Origin: Citrobacter koseri ATCC BAA-895
GTDB lineage: Bacteria > Pseudomonadota > Gammaproteobacteria > Enterobacterales > Enterobacteriaceae
Reading direction: 5' to 3'
Length of the DNA: 64,000 bases
NCBI RefSeq assembly: GCF_000018045.1
Contig: NC_009792.1
Span: 124,001 to 188,000 of the forward strand
The position numbers and the translations under genes are program-made. Positions 26,595 through 35,358 of this stretch are shown here, one piece after another. A model generated the notes under the pieces. That model searched no databases and was not told where the DNA came from. It worked only from the letters and a program-made list of their open reading frames with translations. How positions within the stretch are numbered: position 1 is the first letter of the stretch; every line of letters begins with the position of its first letter.

Positions 26595-27545
26595 ATGCTG
26601 AGCGCATTTCAACTGGAAAATAATCGACTGACCCGGCTGGAAGTCGAAGAGTCACAAACCCTGATTGATGCCGTATGGGTCGATTTGGTCGAACCGGACG
26701 ACGACGAGCGACTGCGCGTACAATCTGAGCTGGGCCAAAGCCTGGCGACACGTCCTGAACTGGAAGATATCGAAGCATCCGCGCGTTTCTTTGAAGACGA
26801 AGACGGGCTGCACATCCACTCCTTTTTCTTTTTCGAAGATGCGGAAGACCACGCCGGTAACTCCACGGTGGCATTCACCATTCGCGATGGCCGCCTGTTT
26901 ACGCTGCGTGAACGCGAACTGCCCGCTTTCCGCTTGTACCGTATGCGCGCCCGTAACCAGGCGATGGTGGACGGCAATGCCTATGAATTACTGCTCGACC
27001 TGTTTGAAACCAAAATCGAACAGCTGGCGGATGAAATTGAAAACATCTATAGCGATCTGGAAGAGCTGAGCCGCGTGATCATGGAAGGGCATCAGGGCGA
27101 TGAATATGACGAAGCGCTCTCCACGCTGGCGGAACTGGAAGATATCGGCTGGAAAGTTCGCTTATGTCTGATGGATACCCAGCGCGCGCTTAACTTCCTG
27201 GTGCGCAAGGCGCGTCTTCCGGGGGGGCAACTGGAGCAGGCGCGTGAGATCCTGCGCGATATCGAGTCCCTGCTGCCGCACAACGAATCCCTGTTCCAGA
27301 AGGTGAACTTCCTGATGCAGGCGGCGATGGGCTTCATCAACATCGAGCAGAACCGCATTATCAAGATCTTCTCGGTGGTATCCGTGGTATTCCTGCCGCC
27401 GACGCTGGTGGCGTCCAGCTATGGGATGAACTTTGAGTTTATGCCGGAGCTGAAGTGGAGCTTTGGTTACCCTGGCGCGATTATCTTTATGATCCTTGCG
27501 GGTCTGGCGCCGTATTTGTACTTCAAGCGTAAGAACTGGCTGTAA
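26595..27545 (+). CDS. corA: magnesium/cobalt transport protein CorA
   Basis: Constitutive Mg2+ channel, also passing Co2+ and Ni2+; homopentamer in the inner membrane. The 316-residue start at 26595 (MLSAFQLENNRL) is the family start; an in-frame TTG at 26580 is rejected. The large acidic N-terminal cytoplasmic domain forms the Mg-sensing funnel, with a long stalk helix up to about residue 290. Two membrane helices at the C-terminus flank the signature SYGMNFEFMPE (GMN loop, ion selectivity), and the protein ends in the basic KRKNWL tail. In E. coli yigE and yigFG flank corA; both are absent here. Confidence 0.97.
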   Translation: MLSAFQLENNRLTRLEVEESQTLIDAVWVDLVEPDDDERLRVQSELGQSLATRPELEDIEASARFFEDEDGLHIHSFFFFEDAEDHAGNSTVAFTIRDGRLFTLRERELPAFRLYRMRARNQAMVDGNAYELLLDLFETKIEQLADEIENIYSDLEELSRVIMEGHQGDEYDEALSTLAELEDIGWKVRLCLMDTQRALNFLVRKARLPGGQLEQAREILRDIESLLPHNESLFQKVNFLMQAAMGFINIEQNRIIKIFSVVSVVFLPPTLVASSYGMNFEFMPELKWSFGYPGAIIFMILAGLAPYLYFKRKNWL

Positions 27546-27550
27546 TATTG

Positions 27551-27620
27551 CGCCCGGTGGCGCGTCGCTTACCGAGCCTACCGATCCCGTAGGCCGGATA
27601 AGCGACGCGCCACCGGCACG
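27551..27620. repeat. REP/BIME element between corA and rarD
   Basis: Inverted REP units (GCCCGGTGGCGCGTCGC and GTAGGCCGGATAAGCGACGCGCCACCGGC) occupy the gap between convergent corA and rarD; the outer arms GGTGGCGCGTCGCTT/AAGCGACGCGCCACC are complementary and can pair across the whole element. Confidence 0.85.
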
Positions 27621-27623
27621 CTT

Positions 27624-28517
27624 TTATCCTCGAACTTTGCGTCTTTGTGTATAAATCGCATCCATCACAAAAATCGCCAGCGCCACCCAAATAAAGGCGA
27701 ACGTCACCATCTTATCGGCGCCCGGTATTTCTCCATAGAACGTCACGGCCAGCAGGAACATCAGGGTTGGGCCAATGTACTGGAAAAAACCCAGCGTGGA
27801 GAGGCGCAGGCGCGTCGCCGCCCCAGTAAAGCACAGCAGCGGTACCGTGGTGACGATACCTGCCGCAATCAGCAACAGATTCAGCGACAGCGGATTCTGC
27901 CCCATATGGCTGGTTGGGCTATCCGCGATGCCAAACAGATAAATCGCGGCGACCGGCAATAGCCACAGCGTTTCGATCAGCATCCCCGTTTGTGCTTCAA
28001 CCGCAATCTTCTTACGTACCAGGCCGTAAAACGCAAAGCTAAACGCCAGCCCCAGAGCGATGATCGGCAGAGAGCCGAAGGTCCAGAGCTGCACCAGTAC
28101 GCCGCAGGCCGCCAGAATCACCGCCAGCCACTGCATACGACGGAAGCGCTCGCCGAGGAACAGCATTCCCAGCAGAATGTTAACCAGCGGGTTAATAAAA
28201 TACCCGAGGCTGGCTTCCAGCATATGGTGGTTATTGACCGCCCAGATAAAGAGCAGCCAGTTTCCACCGATCAGCACGGCTGACAGCGCCAGCATGAAAA
28301 TTTTCTTCGGCGTTTGCAGCAGCGTTTTAACGCCGGACCACTGGCGGCTGATGCTCATCAGCGCGATCATAAAGAAAAATGACCAGATCACGCGGTGCGT
28401 CAGGATCTCGTCTGCGGGCACGTAGTAAATCAGTTTGAAGTACGCGGGTGCGATGCCCCAAATAAAATAGGCGGCAAGAGCGAGTAACACGCCCTGCCGC
28501 GTTTGCTTAGCATCCAT
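27624..28517 (-). CDS. rarD: EamA/RarD family transporter
   Basis: Drug/metabolite-superfamily inner-membrane protein of 297 residues with about ten hydrophobic helices and two EamA halves. RarD is annotated as chloramphenicol-sensitive protein; the natural substrate is not established. The N-terminal QGVLLALAAYFIWGIAPAYFK is the family hallmark, and FFQYIGPTLMFLLAV lies in the second half. It is the reverse-strand partner of corA across a BIME and lies 43 bases after yigI, probably forming a yigI-rarD unit. Confidence 0.93.
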   Translation of the reverse strand: MDAKQTRQGVLLALAAYFIWGIAPAYFKLIYYVPADEILTHRVIWSFFFMIALMSISRQWSGVKTLLQTPKKIFMLALSAVLIGGNWLLFIWAVNNHHMLEASLGYFINPLVNILLGMLFLGERFRRMQWLAVILAACGVLVQLWTFGSLPIIALGLAFSFAFYGLVRKKIAVEAQTGMLIETLWLLPVAAIYLFGIADSPTSHMGQNPLSLNLLLIAAGIVTTVPLLCFTGAATRLRLSTLGFFQYIGPTLMFLLAVTFYGEIPGADKMVTFAFIWVALAIFVMDAIYTQRRKVRG

Positions 28518-28560
28518 CGGGAAAACTCATATCAGAAATGTAACAACAGTTTACCTGTTT

Positions 28561-29028
28561 TTATCCCACCATATAAGTTGCGGTCGCACTGGCAATGTAA
28601 AGCTGTTCTTCGTTGTGCAGTTCCACACGCGCCACAGCGACTTTATTGCCCGCGCGCAACAGGCTGCTGGTGGCGGTGAAGCGGTTGCCTCTGCCCGGGC
28701 GCAGGTAGTCAACGCGCAGATCGATAGTTCCCATACGCGACATGCGCTGGCGTAGCTCGTCTTCGCTGATGGTCTCATGGCGGGTCAGCGTGCTGCCCAC
28801 GCACACCAGTCCGGCGGCGACGTCCAGCGCGGAGGCGATCACTCCGCCGTGTAAAATACTTTGCGCCCAGTTGCCTACCATCATCGGCTGATTGTTAAAG
28901 GCCAGTTGGGCAAACTCCTTTTCATAGCGTTCCAGCTCCAGTCCTAATGCCCGGTTAAAAGGCATATGGTAAACAAACATCTCGCCCACCAGTTTCAGGG
29001 CCTGCTCAGCGGTAAGTACGGAAGACAT
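28561..29028 (-). CDS. yigI: hotdog-fold acyl-CoA thioesterase YigI
   Basis: Protein of 155 residues in the PaaI/4HBT hotdog superfamily, predicted to hydrolyse acyl-CoA thioesters. The start at 29028 (MSSVLTAEQALKLVGEMF) matches the E. coli protein; an in-frame ATG at 29046 would add six residues. The conserved WAQSILHGGVIASALDVAAGL segment (about 53-73) is the characteristic HGG loop and active-site helix; DLRVDYLRPG is the second conserved strand. Its substrate has been proposed to be medium/long-chain acyl-CoA in E. coli; I take that with caution. Confidence 0.88.
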   Translation of the reverse strand: MSSVLTAEQALKLVGEMFVYHMPFNRALGLELERYEKEFAQLAFNNQPMMVGNWAQSILHGGVIASALDVAAGLVCVGSTLTRHETISEDELRQRMSRMGTIDLRVDYLRPGRGNRFTATSSLLRAGNKVAVARVELHNEEQLYIASATATYMVG

Positions 29029-29193
29029 ACGATCCAGACACTCCATTGGTTAATGAAATGTTGATATTATGCTTCTTATTTGTTGTTTTCTACTTTAAGA
29101 GAGGATAACTAAACAGGGATTAAGTAAGTATGTAGAATGGCTGGCAGATAATTATACCATTCAACACTTATTGCGTTCAGGAGAACACGACCG

Positions 29194-30063
29194 ATGCGGG
29201 CGATTTTGGGTTGGTTATTACCAGCAGCAATGCTGCCATTGGCTGTATATGCGCAGGAAGCGACAGTGAAAGAAATTCATGACGCGCCTGCGGTACAGGG
29301 CAGTATTATCGCAAACATGTTGCAGGTGCATGATAATCCCTTCACGCTTTACCCTTATGATACGAACTACCTGATCTACACCAATACCAGCGATCTGAAC
29401 AAAGAAGCGATCAGCTCTTATAACTGGTCTGAAAACGCGCGCAAAGACGAAGTGAAGTTTCAGCTGAGCCTGGCCTTCCCGTTCTGGCGTGGGATTGTTG
29501 GGCCAAACTCGGTGTTGGGGGCGTCGTACACGCAGAAATCCTGGTGGCAGTTGTCCAACAGCGAAGAGTCCTCGCCGTTTCGTGAGACTAACTACGAACC
29601 GCAGTTGTTCCTCGGCTTTGCCACGGATTACCACTTTGCAGGCTGGACGCTGCGCGATGTGGAGATGGGGTATAACCATAACTCCAACGGGCGTTCCGAT
29701 CCGACTTCGCGGAGCTGGAACCGCCTGTATACGCGTCTGATGGCGCAAAACGGTAACTGGCTGATGGAAGTGAAACCGTGGTACGTCGTTGGCGGCACCG
29801 GCGATAACCCCGATATCACTAAATATATGGGCTACTATCAGCTTAAAATCGGCTATCACCTGGGAGATGCGGTGCTGAGCGCTAAAGGCCAGTACAACTG
29901 GAATACCGGTTACGGCGGGGCGGAAGTGGGGTTAAGTTACCCGATGACGAAACATGTGCGCCTCTATACCCAGGTATACAGTGGCTATGGCGAATCGTTA
30001 ATCGACTATAACTTTAATCAGACGCGTGTCGGCGTGGGTGTTATGCTGAATGACATATTCTGA
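29194..30063 (+). CDS. pldA: outer-membrane phospholipase A (OMPLA)
   Basis: Calcium-dependent phospholipase in the outer membrane, normally dormant and activated by dimerisation when phospholipids reach the outer leaflet. The 289-residue precursor has a signal peptide ending AVYA at about residue 20. The 12-stranded barrel contains the catalytic triad His/Ser/Asn in YNHNSNGRSDPTSRSWNRLY (mature His142, Ser144, Asn156). The last residue is Phe (NDIF), the usual BAM recognition signature. It is transcribed alone, with a terminator before recQ. Confidence 0.96.
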   Translation: MRAILGWLLPAAMLPLAVYAQEATVKEIHDAPAVQGSIIANMLQVHDNPFTLYPYDTNYLIYTNTSDLNKEAISSYNWSENARKDEVKFQLSLAFPFWRGIVGPNSVLGASYTQKSWWQLSNSEESSPFRETNYEPQLFLGFATDYHFAGWTLRDVEMGYNHNSNGRSDPTSRSWNRLYTRLMAQNGNWLMEVKPWYVVGGTGDNPDITKYMGYYQLKIGYHLGDAVLSAKGQYNWNTGYGGAEVGLSYPMTKHVRLYTQVYSGYGESLIDYNFNQTRVGVGVMLNDIF

Positions 30064-30104
30064 TCTGCGCAATGATTGTGTTTAAAACATTGCAGTTTCT
30101 TTCG

Positions 30105-30134
30105 CAGGCGCTGAAAATAGCGCCTGTTTTTATT
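30105..30134 (+). terminator. pldA Rho-independent terminator
   Basis: Stem CAGGCGCT/AGCGCCTG, loop of six bases, followed by TTTTTATTT. Confidence 0.88.
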
Positions 30135-30153
30135 TCAGGCAAACGGGGTTAAT

Positions 30154-31983
30154 GTGGCGCAGGCGGAAGTGTTGAATCTGGAATTGGGGGCTAAACAGGT
30201 TTTACAGGAAACCTTTGGCTACCAACAGTTTCGCCCAGGCCAGGAAGAGATCATTGAGACGGTCGTCTCGGGTCGTGATTGCCTGGTTGTCATGCCGACC
30301 GGCGGCGGCAAATCCCTGTGTTACCAGATTCCAGCCTTACTGCTTAACGGACTCACCGTTGTCGTTTCGCCGCTTATCTCCCTGATGAAAGATCAGGTCG
30401 ACCAGTTGCTGGCAAACGGCGTGGCGGCGGCGTGCCTGAACTCGACGCAGAGCCGTGAACAGCAGCATGAGGTGATGGCCGGTTGCCGAACCGGGCAGGT
30501 TCGCCTGCTGTATATTGCGCCGGAGCGCCTGATGCTGGATAACTTCCTTGAGCATCTGGCGCACTGGAATCCGGTCTTACTGGCCGTCGATGAAGCGCAC
30601 TGTATCTCGCAGTGGGGGCATGACTTCCGCCCGGAATACGCCGCGCTCGGTCAGCTCCGCCAGCGTTTTCCTTCCCTGCCGTTTATGGCGTTGACCGCCA
30701 CCGCAGATGACACCACCCGACTGGATATTGTTCGCCTGCTGGGGCTGAACGATCCGTTAATCCAGATCAGCAGCTTTGACCGTCCGAACATCCGCTACAT
30801 GCTGATGGAGAAATTTAAGCCGCTCGATCAGCTGATGCGCTATGTGCAGGAACAGCGCGGCAAGTCCGGTATCATCTACTGTAACAGTCGGGCGAAGGTG
30901 GAGGACACCGCCGCACGTCTGCAAAGTCGCGGCATCAGCGCGGCGGCGTATCATGCCGGTCTTGAAAATAACGTGCGCGCCGATGTGCAGGAGAAGTTCC
31001 AGCGCGACGATCTGCAAATCGTCGTGGCGACCGTCGCATTTGGTATGGGCATTAACAAACCTAACGTGCGTTTTGTGGTGCATTTCGATATTCCCCGTAA
31101 CATTGAATCCTACTATCAGGAAACCGGCCGCGCCGGGCGTGACGGCCTGCCCGCAGAGGCGATGCTGTTCTACGATCCGGCTGATATGGCGTGGCTGCGC
31201 CGCTGTCTGGAGGAGAAACCCGCCGGGCAGCTACAGGATATTGAACGGCATAAACTGAACGCGATGGGGGCGTTTGCCGAAGCGCAGACCTGTCGTCGTC
31301 TGGTGCTGCTGAACTACTTTGGCGAAGGGCGGCAGGAACCCTGCGGCAACTGCGATATTTGCCTCGACCCGCCAAAACAGTACGACGGCCTGATGGATGC
31401 GCGTAAAGCCCTGTCGACGATTTATCGCGTTAATCAGCGTTTTGGTATGGGCTATGTGGTGGAAGTATTGCGCGGCGCGAACAATCAGCGTATCCGCGAT
31501 TTAGCTCATGACAAATTGCCGGTGTACGGCATTGGTCGCGATCAGAGCCATGAGCACTGGGTCAGCGTGATTCGTCAGCTTATTCATCTGGGTATGGTTA
31601 CGCAGAATATTGCCCAACATTCGGCGTTGCAGTTAACCGAAGCGGCGCGTCCGGTGCTGCGTGGCGAAGTGCCGTTGCAGCTTGCCGTGCCGCGTATCGT
31701 CGCGTTGAAGCCGCGAGTGATGCAGAAATCTTTCGGCGGCAATTACGATCGCAAACTGTTCGCCAAACTGCGCAAATTGCGTAAGGCCATTGCCGATGAA
31801 GAGAATATCCCGCCGTATGTCGTCTTTAACGATGCGACGCTGATTGAAATGGCCGAACAGATGCCGGTTTCGCCGAGTGAAATGCTGAGCGTTAACGGCG
31901 TCGGCATGCGCAAGCTGGAGCGTTTCGGTAAAGAGTTTATGGCGCTGATCCGCGCGCATGTCGATGGTGACGACGAAGAGTAG
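30154..31983 (+). CDS. recQ: ATP-dependent DNA helicase RecQ
   Basis: 3'-5' superfamily 2 helicase of the RecF recombination pathway; it suppresses illegitimate recombination and processes stalled forks. The GTG start at 30154 gives 609 residues, MAQAEVLNLELGAK, as in E. coli. Walker A MPTGGGKSLCYQ is near residue 48, the DEAH box with its aromatic-rich extension (DEAHCISQWGHDFR) at about 146-159, motif VI QETGRAGRDG near 324, then the four-cysteine zinc site (C-x16-C-x2-C-x2-C, ending CGNCDIC), winged helix and a C-terminal HRDC domain (about 530-605). Confidence 0.97.
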   Translation: MAQAEVLNLELGAKQVLQETFGYQQFRPGQEEIIETVVSGRDCLVVMPTGGGKSLCYQIPALLLNGLTVVVSPLISLMKDQVDQLLANGVAAACLNSTQSREQQHEVMAGCRTGQVRLLYIAPERLMLDNFLEHLAHWNPVLLAVDEAHCISQWGHDFRPEYAALGQLRQRFPSLPFMALTATADDTTRLDIVRLLGLNDPLIQISSFDRPNIRYMLMEKFKPLDQLMRYVQEQRGKSGIIYCNSRAKVEDTAARLQSRGISAAAYHAGLENNVRADVQEKFQRDDLQIVVATVAFGMGINKPNVRFVVHFDIPRNIESYYQETGRAGRDGLPAEAMLFYDPADMAWLRRCLEEKPAGQLQDIERHKLNAMGAFAEAQTCRRLVLLNYFGEGRQEPCGNCDICLDPPKQYDGLMDARKALSTIYRVNQRFGMGYVVEVLRGANNQRIRDLAHDKLPVYGIGRDQSHEHWVSVIRQLIHLGMVTQNIAQHSALQLTEAARPVLRGEVPLQLAVPRIVALKPRVMQKSFGGNYDRKLFAKLRKLRKAIADEENIPPYVVFNDATLIEMAEQMPVSPSEMLSVNGVGMRKLERFGKEFMALIRAHVDGDDEE

Positions 31984-32046
31984 TCAGCCAGGTAAAAAAG
32001 TGCCAGGATGGTGACTCGGTAAACTATTCCCCCGCGAGTCATTTTT

Positions 32047-32667
32047 ATGTTGATGCTATTTCTCACCGTAGCGATGGTGCATATCGTTGCGTTAATGAGT
32101 CCTGGACCGGACTTTTTCTTTGTCTCTCAAACCGCCGTGAGCCGCTCACGCAAGGAAGCGATGATGGGCGTGCTGGGTATTACCTGCGGCGTCATGGTTT
32201 GGGCGGGCGTTGCGTTGCTCGGCCTGCATCTGATTATCGAGAAAATGGCCTGGCTGCATACCATCATTATGGTGGGTGGTGGTTTGTACCTGTGCTGGAT
32301 GGGCTATCAGATGTTGCGTGGCGCGCTAAAAAAACAGGACGTCGCCGCGCCTGCGCCGCAGATTGAACTGGCGCAAAGCGGTCGTAGCTTTGTGAAAGGT
32401 TTGCTGACGAACCTGGCGAACCCGAAAGCGATCATCTATTTCGGATCGGTCTTTTCACTGTTCGTTGGCGATAACGTCGGCGTAGCCGCGCGCTGGGGTA
32501 TTTTCGCGTTGATTATCGTGGAAACGCTGGCCTGGTTTACCGTGGTCGCCAGCCTGTTCGCGCTACCGAAAATGCGTCGCGGTTATCAGCGTCTGGCGAA
32601 GTGGATCGACGGCTTTGCCGGTGCGTTGTTTGCCGGTTTCGGCATTCACCTGATTATTTCGCGTTAA
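32047..32667 (+). CDS. rhtC: threonine efflux protein RhtC
   Basis: LysE/RhtB-family exporter; E. coli RhtC exports threonine. The 206 residues form about six hydrophobic helices, with the family N-terminal signature MSPGPDFFFVSQTA (about 16-29) and LLTNLANPKAIIYFGS near residue 120. Between recQ and rhtC a 6-bp hairpin (GACTCG/CGAGTC, 32013-32040) followed by ATTTTT may be a weak recQ terminator just before the ATG. It faces rhtB tail-to-tail. Confidence 0.95.
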   Translation: MLMLFLTVAMVHIVALMSPGPDFFFVSQTAVSRSRKEAMMGVLGITCGVMVWAGVALLGLHLIIEKMAWLHTIIMVGGGLYLCWMGYQMLRGALKKQDVAAPAPQIELAQSGRSFVKGLLTNLANPKAIIYFGSVFSLFVGDNVGVAARWGIFALIIVETLAWFTVVASLFALPKMRRGYQRLAKWIDGFAGALFAGFGIHLIISR

Positions 32668-32670
32668 TTA

Positions 32671-32705
32671 TCGTAGGCCGGATAAGCGTTAGCGCCATCC
32701 GGCAA
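32671..32705. repeat. REP element between rhtC and rhtB
   Basis: Single REP unit (GTAGGCCGGATAAGCG...CGCCATCCGGCA) in the short gap between the convergent rhtC and rhtB genes. Confidence 0.85.
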
Positions 32706-32709
32706 TTTC

Positions 32710-33330
32710 TCAGGCATGCCTTGCGGACGCCAGCAGCGCACCCACCAGCATAAACAGCGAACCAAATACCTTATTCAACGCCTTCATTTGCTTCGGCCCT
32801 TTAATCCAGCCTGCGATACGTGTCGCCAGCGTCGCGTAACCGATCATCACAATGATATCAACGACAATGGTTGTGATGCCGAGCACGACGTACTGCATCA
32901 GCTGCGGCTCCTGCGGCTTGATAAACTGCGGAAATAGCGCGGCGAGAAAAACAATGCTCTTTGGGTTGGTCAGGTTTACAAATACCGCGCGCCTGAACAG
33001 ACGGCTTCGGGACTGCGCGTGCGCCAGCGTGTTGAGATCGATAGCGCCTGCGGCACGCCATTGCTGGATACCCAGCCAGATCAGATAAGCGGCGCCCGCC
33101 CATTTCAGGACTTCGAATGCGACGACGGAACGTGAAAACAGCGTCCCCAGGCCCACGCCAACCAGTACGATGTGAATGCCAAGCCCGGTCTGCAAACCCG
33201 CAATAGACGCCGTTGCGCCGCGATAGCTGTGGCTGATTGCCGTGGTCATGGTATTGATGGCGCCGGAGCCGGGAGAAAGGCTCAAAATAATGGATGTCAG
33301 CAGATAAGCGAACCACCATTCGAAGGTCAT
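32710..33330 (-). CDS. rhtB: homoserine/homoserine lactone efflux protein RhtB
   Basis: LysE-family exporter of homoserine and its lactone, paralogous to the adjacent RhtC and of the same length (206 residues, about six hydrophobic helices). It has the family N-terminal signature LSLSPGSGAINTMTTA and FVNLTNPKSIVFLAALFPQF near residue 112. The two paralogues are arranged convergently with a REP between them. Probably transcribed alone; the divergent pldB gene begins 111 bases upstream. Confidence 0.95.
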   Translation of the reverse strand: MTFEWWFAYLLTSIILSLSPGSGAINTMTTAISHSYRGATASIAGLQTGLGIHIVLVGVGLGTLFSRSVVAFEVLKWAGAAYLIWLGIQQWRAAGAIDLNTLAHAQSRSRLFRRAVFVNLTNPKSIVFLAALFPQFIKPQEPQLMQYVVLGITTIVVDIIVMIGYATLATRIAGWIKGPKQMKALNKVFGSLFMLVGALLASARHA

Positions 33331-33441
33331 GAGGAACTCCCTGATTGTCTGTTTTTATGCCACAATACCCTACTGTCGCTGTATTGTGTCAGGCATCATA
33401 AAGAAAACGATTTTTACCTGGTAAACGAGGCTGGATACCCG

Positions 33442-34434
33442 ATGTTTCAGCAGCAAAAGGACTGGGAAACGAGAGAAAACGCGTTCGCTGCTTTTTCTAT
33501 GGGGCCACTGACAGATTTCTGGCGTCAGCGGGAAGAAGCAGAATTCACGGGCGTGGACGACGTTCCCGTACACTTTGTCCGCTTTCACGCACAGAAAAAC
33601 GATCGTGTCATCGTCATCTGTCCAGGTCGCATTGAAAGCTACGTAAAGTATGCCGAACTGGCGTATGACCTGTTCCATCTTGGTTTTGATGTCCTCATCA
33701 TCGACCACCGTGGGCAAGGGCGCTCCGGGCGTTTGCTGTCGGATACGCACCGTGGTCATGTGGTCAATTTTAACGATTATGTCGATGACTTAACCGCATT
33801 CTGGCAGCAGGAAGTGCAATCGGGGCCGTGGCGGAAACGCTATATTCTGGCGCACTCTATGGGGGGCGCTATCGCCACGCTGTTCCTGCAACGCAACGCC
33901 GTCCAGTGTGATGCCATCGCGCTTTGCGCGCCGATGTTTGGTATCGTGATGCGCTTACCGGAGTGGATGGTGCGCCACATTCTTGACTGGGCCGAGGGGC
34001 ATCAGCGAATCCGTGAAGGGTATGCCATTGGCACCGGGCGCTGGCGAGCGCTGCCTTTTAGTATGAATGTGCTAACGCACAGTCGGCAGCGCTATCGGCG
34101 CAATTTACGTTTCTATGCCGATGAGCCCCGGCTGCGCGTCGGGGGGCCGACTTACCACTGGGTGCGTGAAGGTATTCTGGCCGGTGAGCAGGCTCTGGCG
34201 GGGGCGGGTGATGACGCAACCCCTGTGCTACTCGTTCAGGCTGAAGAAGAGCGTGTGGTGGATAACCGCGCGCATGACCGTTTTTGTGAAATCCGCGCCG
34301 CAGCGGGCCATCCCGTAGAGGGAGAGCGACCGCTTGTCATAAAAGGCGCGTACCATGAGATCCTTTTTGAAAAGGACGCAATGCGCTCAGTCGCGCTTAA
34401 CGCCATTGTCGAATTTTTCGACAGGCATAACTAA
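33442..34434 (+). CDS. pldB: lysophospholipase L2
   Basis: Inner-membrane-associated serine hydrolase that removes the remaining acyl chain from lysophospholipids, complementing PldA. Start MFQQQKDWETRENAF at 33442; long upstream in-frame extensions run antisense into rhtB and are rejected. An alpha/beta-hydrolase core is seen, with the nucleophile elbow AHSMGGA near residue 139 and the DHRGQGRSGR loop; the catalytic His is probably in KGAYHEIL near the C-terminus. It is 330 residues, ending ...FFDRHN: about ten residues shorter than my memory of the E. coli protein, whose tail reads past this stop. yigL begins 43 bases later. Confidence 0.94.
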   Translation: MFQQQKDWETRENAFAAFSMGPLTDFWRQREEAEFTGVDDVPVHFVRFHAQKNDRVIVICPGRIESYVKYAELAYDLFHLGFDVLIIDHRGQGRSGRLLSDTHRGHVVNFNDYVDDLTAFWQQEVQSGPWRKRYILAHSMGGAIATLFLQRNAVQCDAIALCAPMFGIVMRLPEWMVRHILDWAEGHQRIREGYAIGTGRWRALPFSMNVLTHSRQRYRRNLRFYADEPRLRVGGPTYHWVREGILAGEQALAGAGDDATPVLLVQAEEERVVDNRAHDRFCEIRAAAGHPVEGERPLVIKGAYHEILFEKDAMRSVALNAIVEFFDRHN

Positions 34435-34477
34435 TTCATCCAGCGGAAACCGCTTTGCCTTGAGGTTTAATTTTCTT

Positions 34478-35278
34478 ATGTATCAGGTTGTTGCGTCTGA
34501 TTTAGATGGTACGCTGCTCTCTCCCGATCACACGTTGTCCCCTTACGCGAAAGAGACGCTGAAATTATTGACCGCCTGTGGCGTGAATTTTGTGTTCGCG
34601 ACTGGCCGTCACCACGTCGATGTGGGGCAAATCCGCGATAATCTTGAGATTAAGTCTTACATGATTACCTCCAACGGCGCGCGCGTGCATGACACCGACG
34701 GGAACCTGGTGTTCACCCACAACCTTGACCGCGACATCGCCAGCGATCTGTTTGGCGTAGTGAATGCAAGCCCGGATATCGTGACTAACGTCTATCGCGA
34801 TGACGAGTGGTTTATGAACCGCCACCGCCCGGATGAAATGCGTTTCTTCAAAGAAGCGGTATTTCACTATTCGCTGTTCGAACCGGCGATGCTGGAGCCT
34901 GAAGGGGTCAGCAAAGTGTTCTTCACCAGCGATGCGCATGAAAAACTACTGCCGCTGGAGCAGGCGATTAACGCACGTTGGGGCGATCGCGTGAACGTCA
35001 GTTTCTCTACGCTGACCTGTCTGGAAGTGATGGCGGGAGGCGTGTCGAAAGGGCATGCGCTGGAAGCCGTCTCGAAAGCGATGGGCTACAAATTGCAGGA
35101 TTGCATTGCGTTTGGCGATGGCATGAACGACGCGGAAATGCTCTCGATGGCGGGGAAAGGCTGCATTATGGGCAATGCCCATCAGCGCCTGAAAGATCTG
35201 CATCCGGGTCTGGAAATCATTGGCATCAATGCCGACGATGCCGTACCGCATTATCTGCGTAAGCTCTTTTTGCGGTAA
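34478..35278 (+). CDS. yigL: HAD-type phosphatase YigL (pyridoxal phosphate / sugar phosphatase)
   Basis: Cof-type HAD phosphatase of 266 residues (class IIB cap). In E. coli it dephosphorylates PLP and several sugar phosphates; in the sugar-phosphate stress response SgrS stabilises the pldB-yigL mRNA to raise YigL and drain accumulated sugar phosphates. Motif I is ASDLDGTLLSPDH (nucleophile about residue 8), motif II FATGRH, motif III lysine in GGVSKGHAL and motif IV FGDGMNDAEML. Start at 34478, 43 bases after pldB, consistent with the known pldB-yigL operon. Confidence 0.94.
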   Translation: MYQVVASDLDGTLLSPDHTLSPYAKETLKLLTACGVNFVFATGRHHVDVGQIRDNLEIKSYMITSNGARVHDTDGNLVFTHNLDRDIASDLFGVVNASPDIVTNVYRDDEWFMNRHRPDEMRFFKEAVFHYSLFEPAMLEPEGVSKVFFTSDAHEKLLPLEQAINARWGDRVNVSFSTLTCLEVMAGGVSKGHALEAVSKAMGYKLQDCIAFGDGMNDAEMLSMAGKGCIMGNAHQRLKDLHPGLEIIGINADDAVPHYLRKLFLR

Positions 35279-35290
35279 TGCGATTGCTCT

Positions 35291-35313
35291 TTAGTTGACC
35301 AGTTGTCAACTAA
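35291..35313. promoter_or_regulatory. perfect 9+5+9 inverted repeat upstream of yigM
   Basis: TTAGTTGAC-CAGTT-GTCAACTAA is a flawless palindrome 46 bases before the yigM start. A TACAAT (35323-35328) that could be a -10 follows closely, so the palindrome would overlap the -35 region and suits an operator. The TTGTCAACT half resembles the BirA half-site TTGT-AAACC only partly, and the spacing is wrong for BirA. Confidence 0.5.
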
Positions 35314-35358
35314 ACTCCCCGCTACAATGGGTGCCCTTTATTCAAAGAGACATCCATT

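Noticed and set aside
33172..33441. 90-codon N-terminal extension of pldB
   Set aside because: It runs antisense through the 5' end of rhtB and its promoter; the ATG at 33442 fits the family.
35291..35313. Canonical BirA operator upstream of yigM
   Set aside because: The half-sites are only 5 bases apart and match TTGTAAACC poorly; kept as an unexplained palindrome instead.
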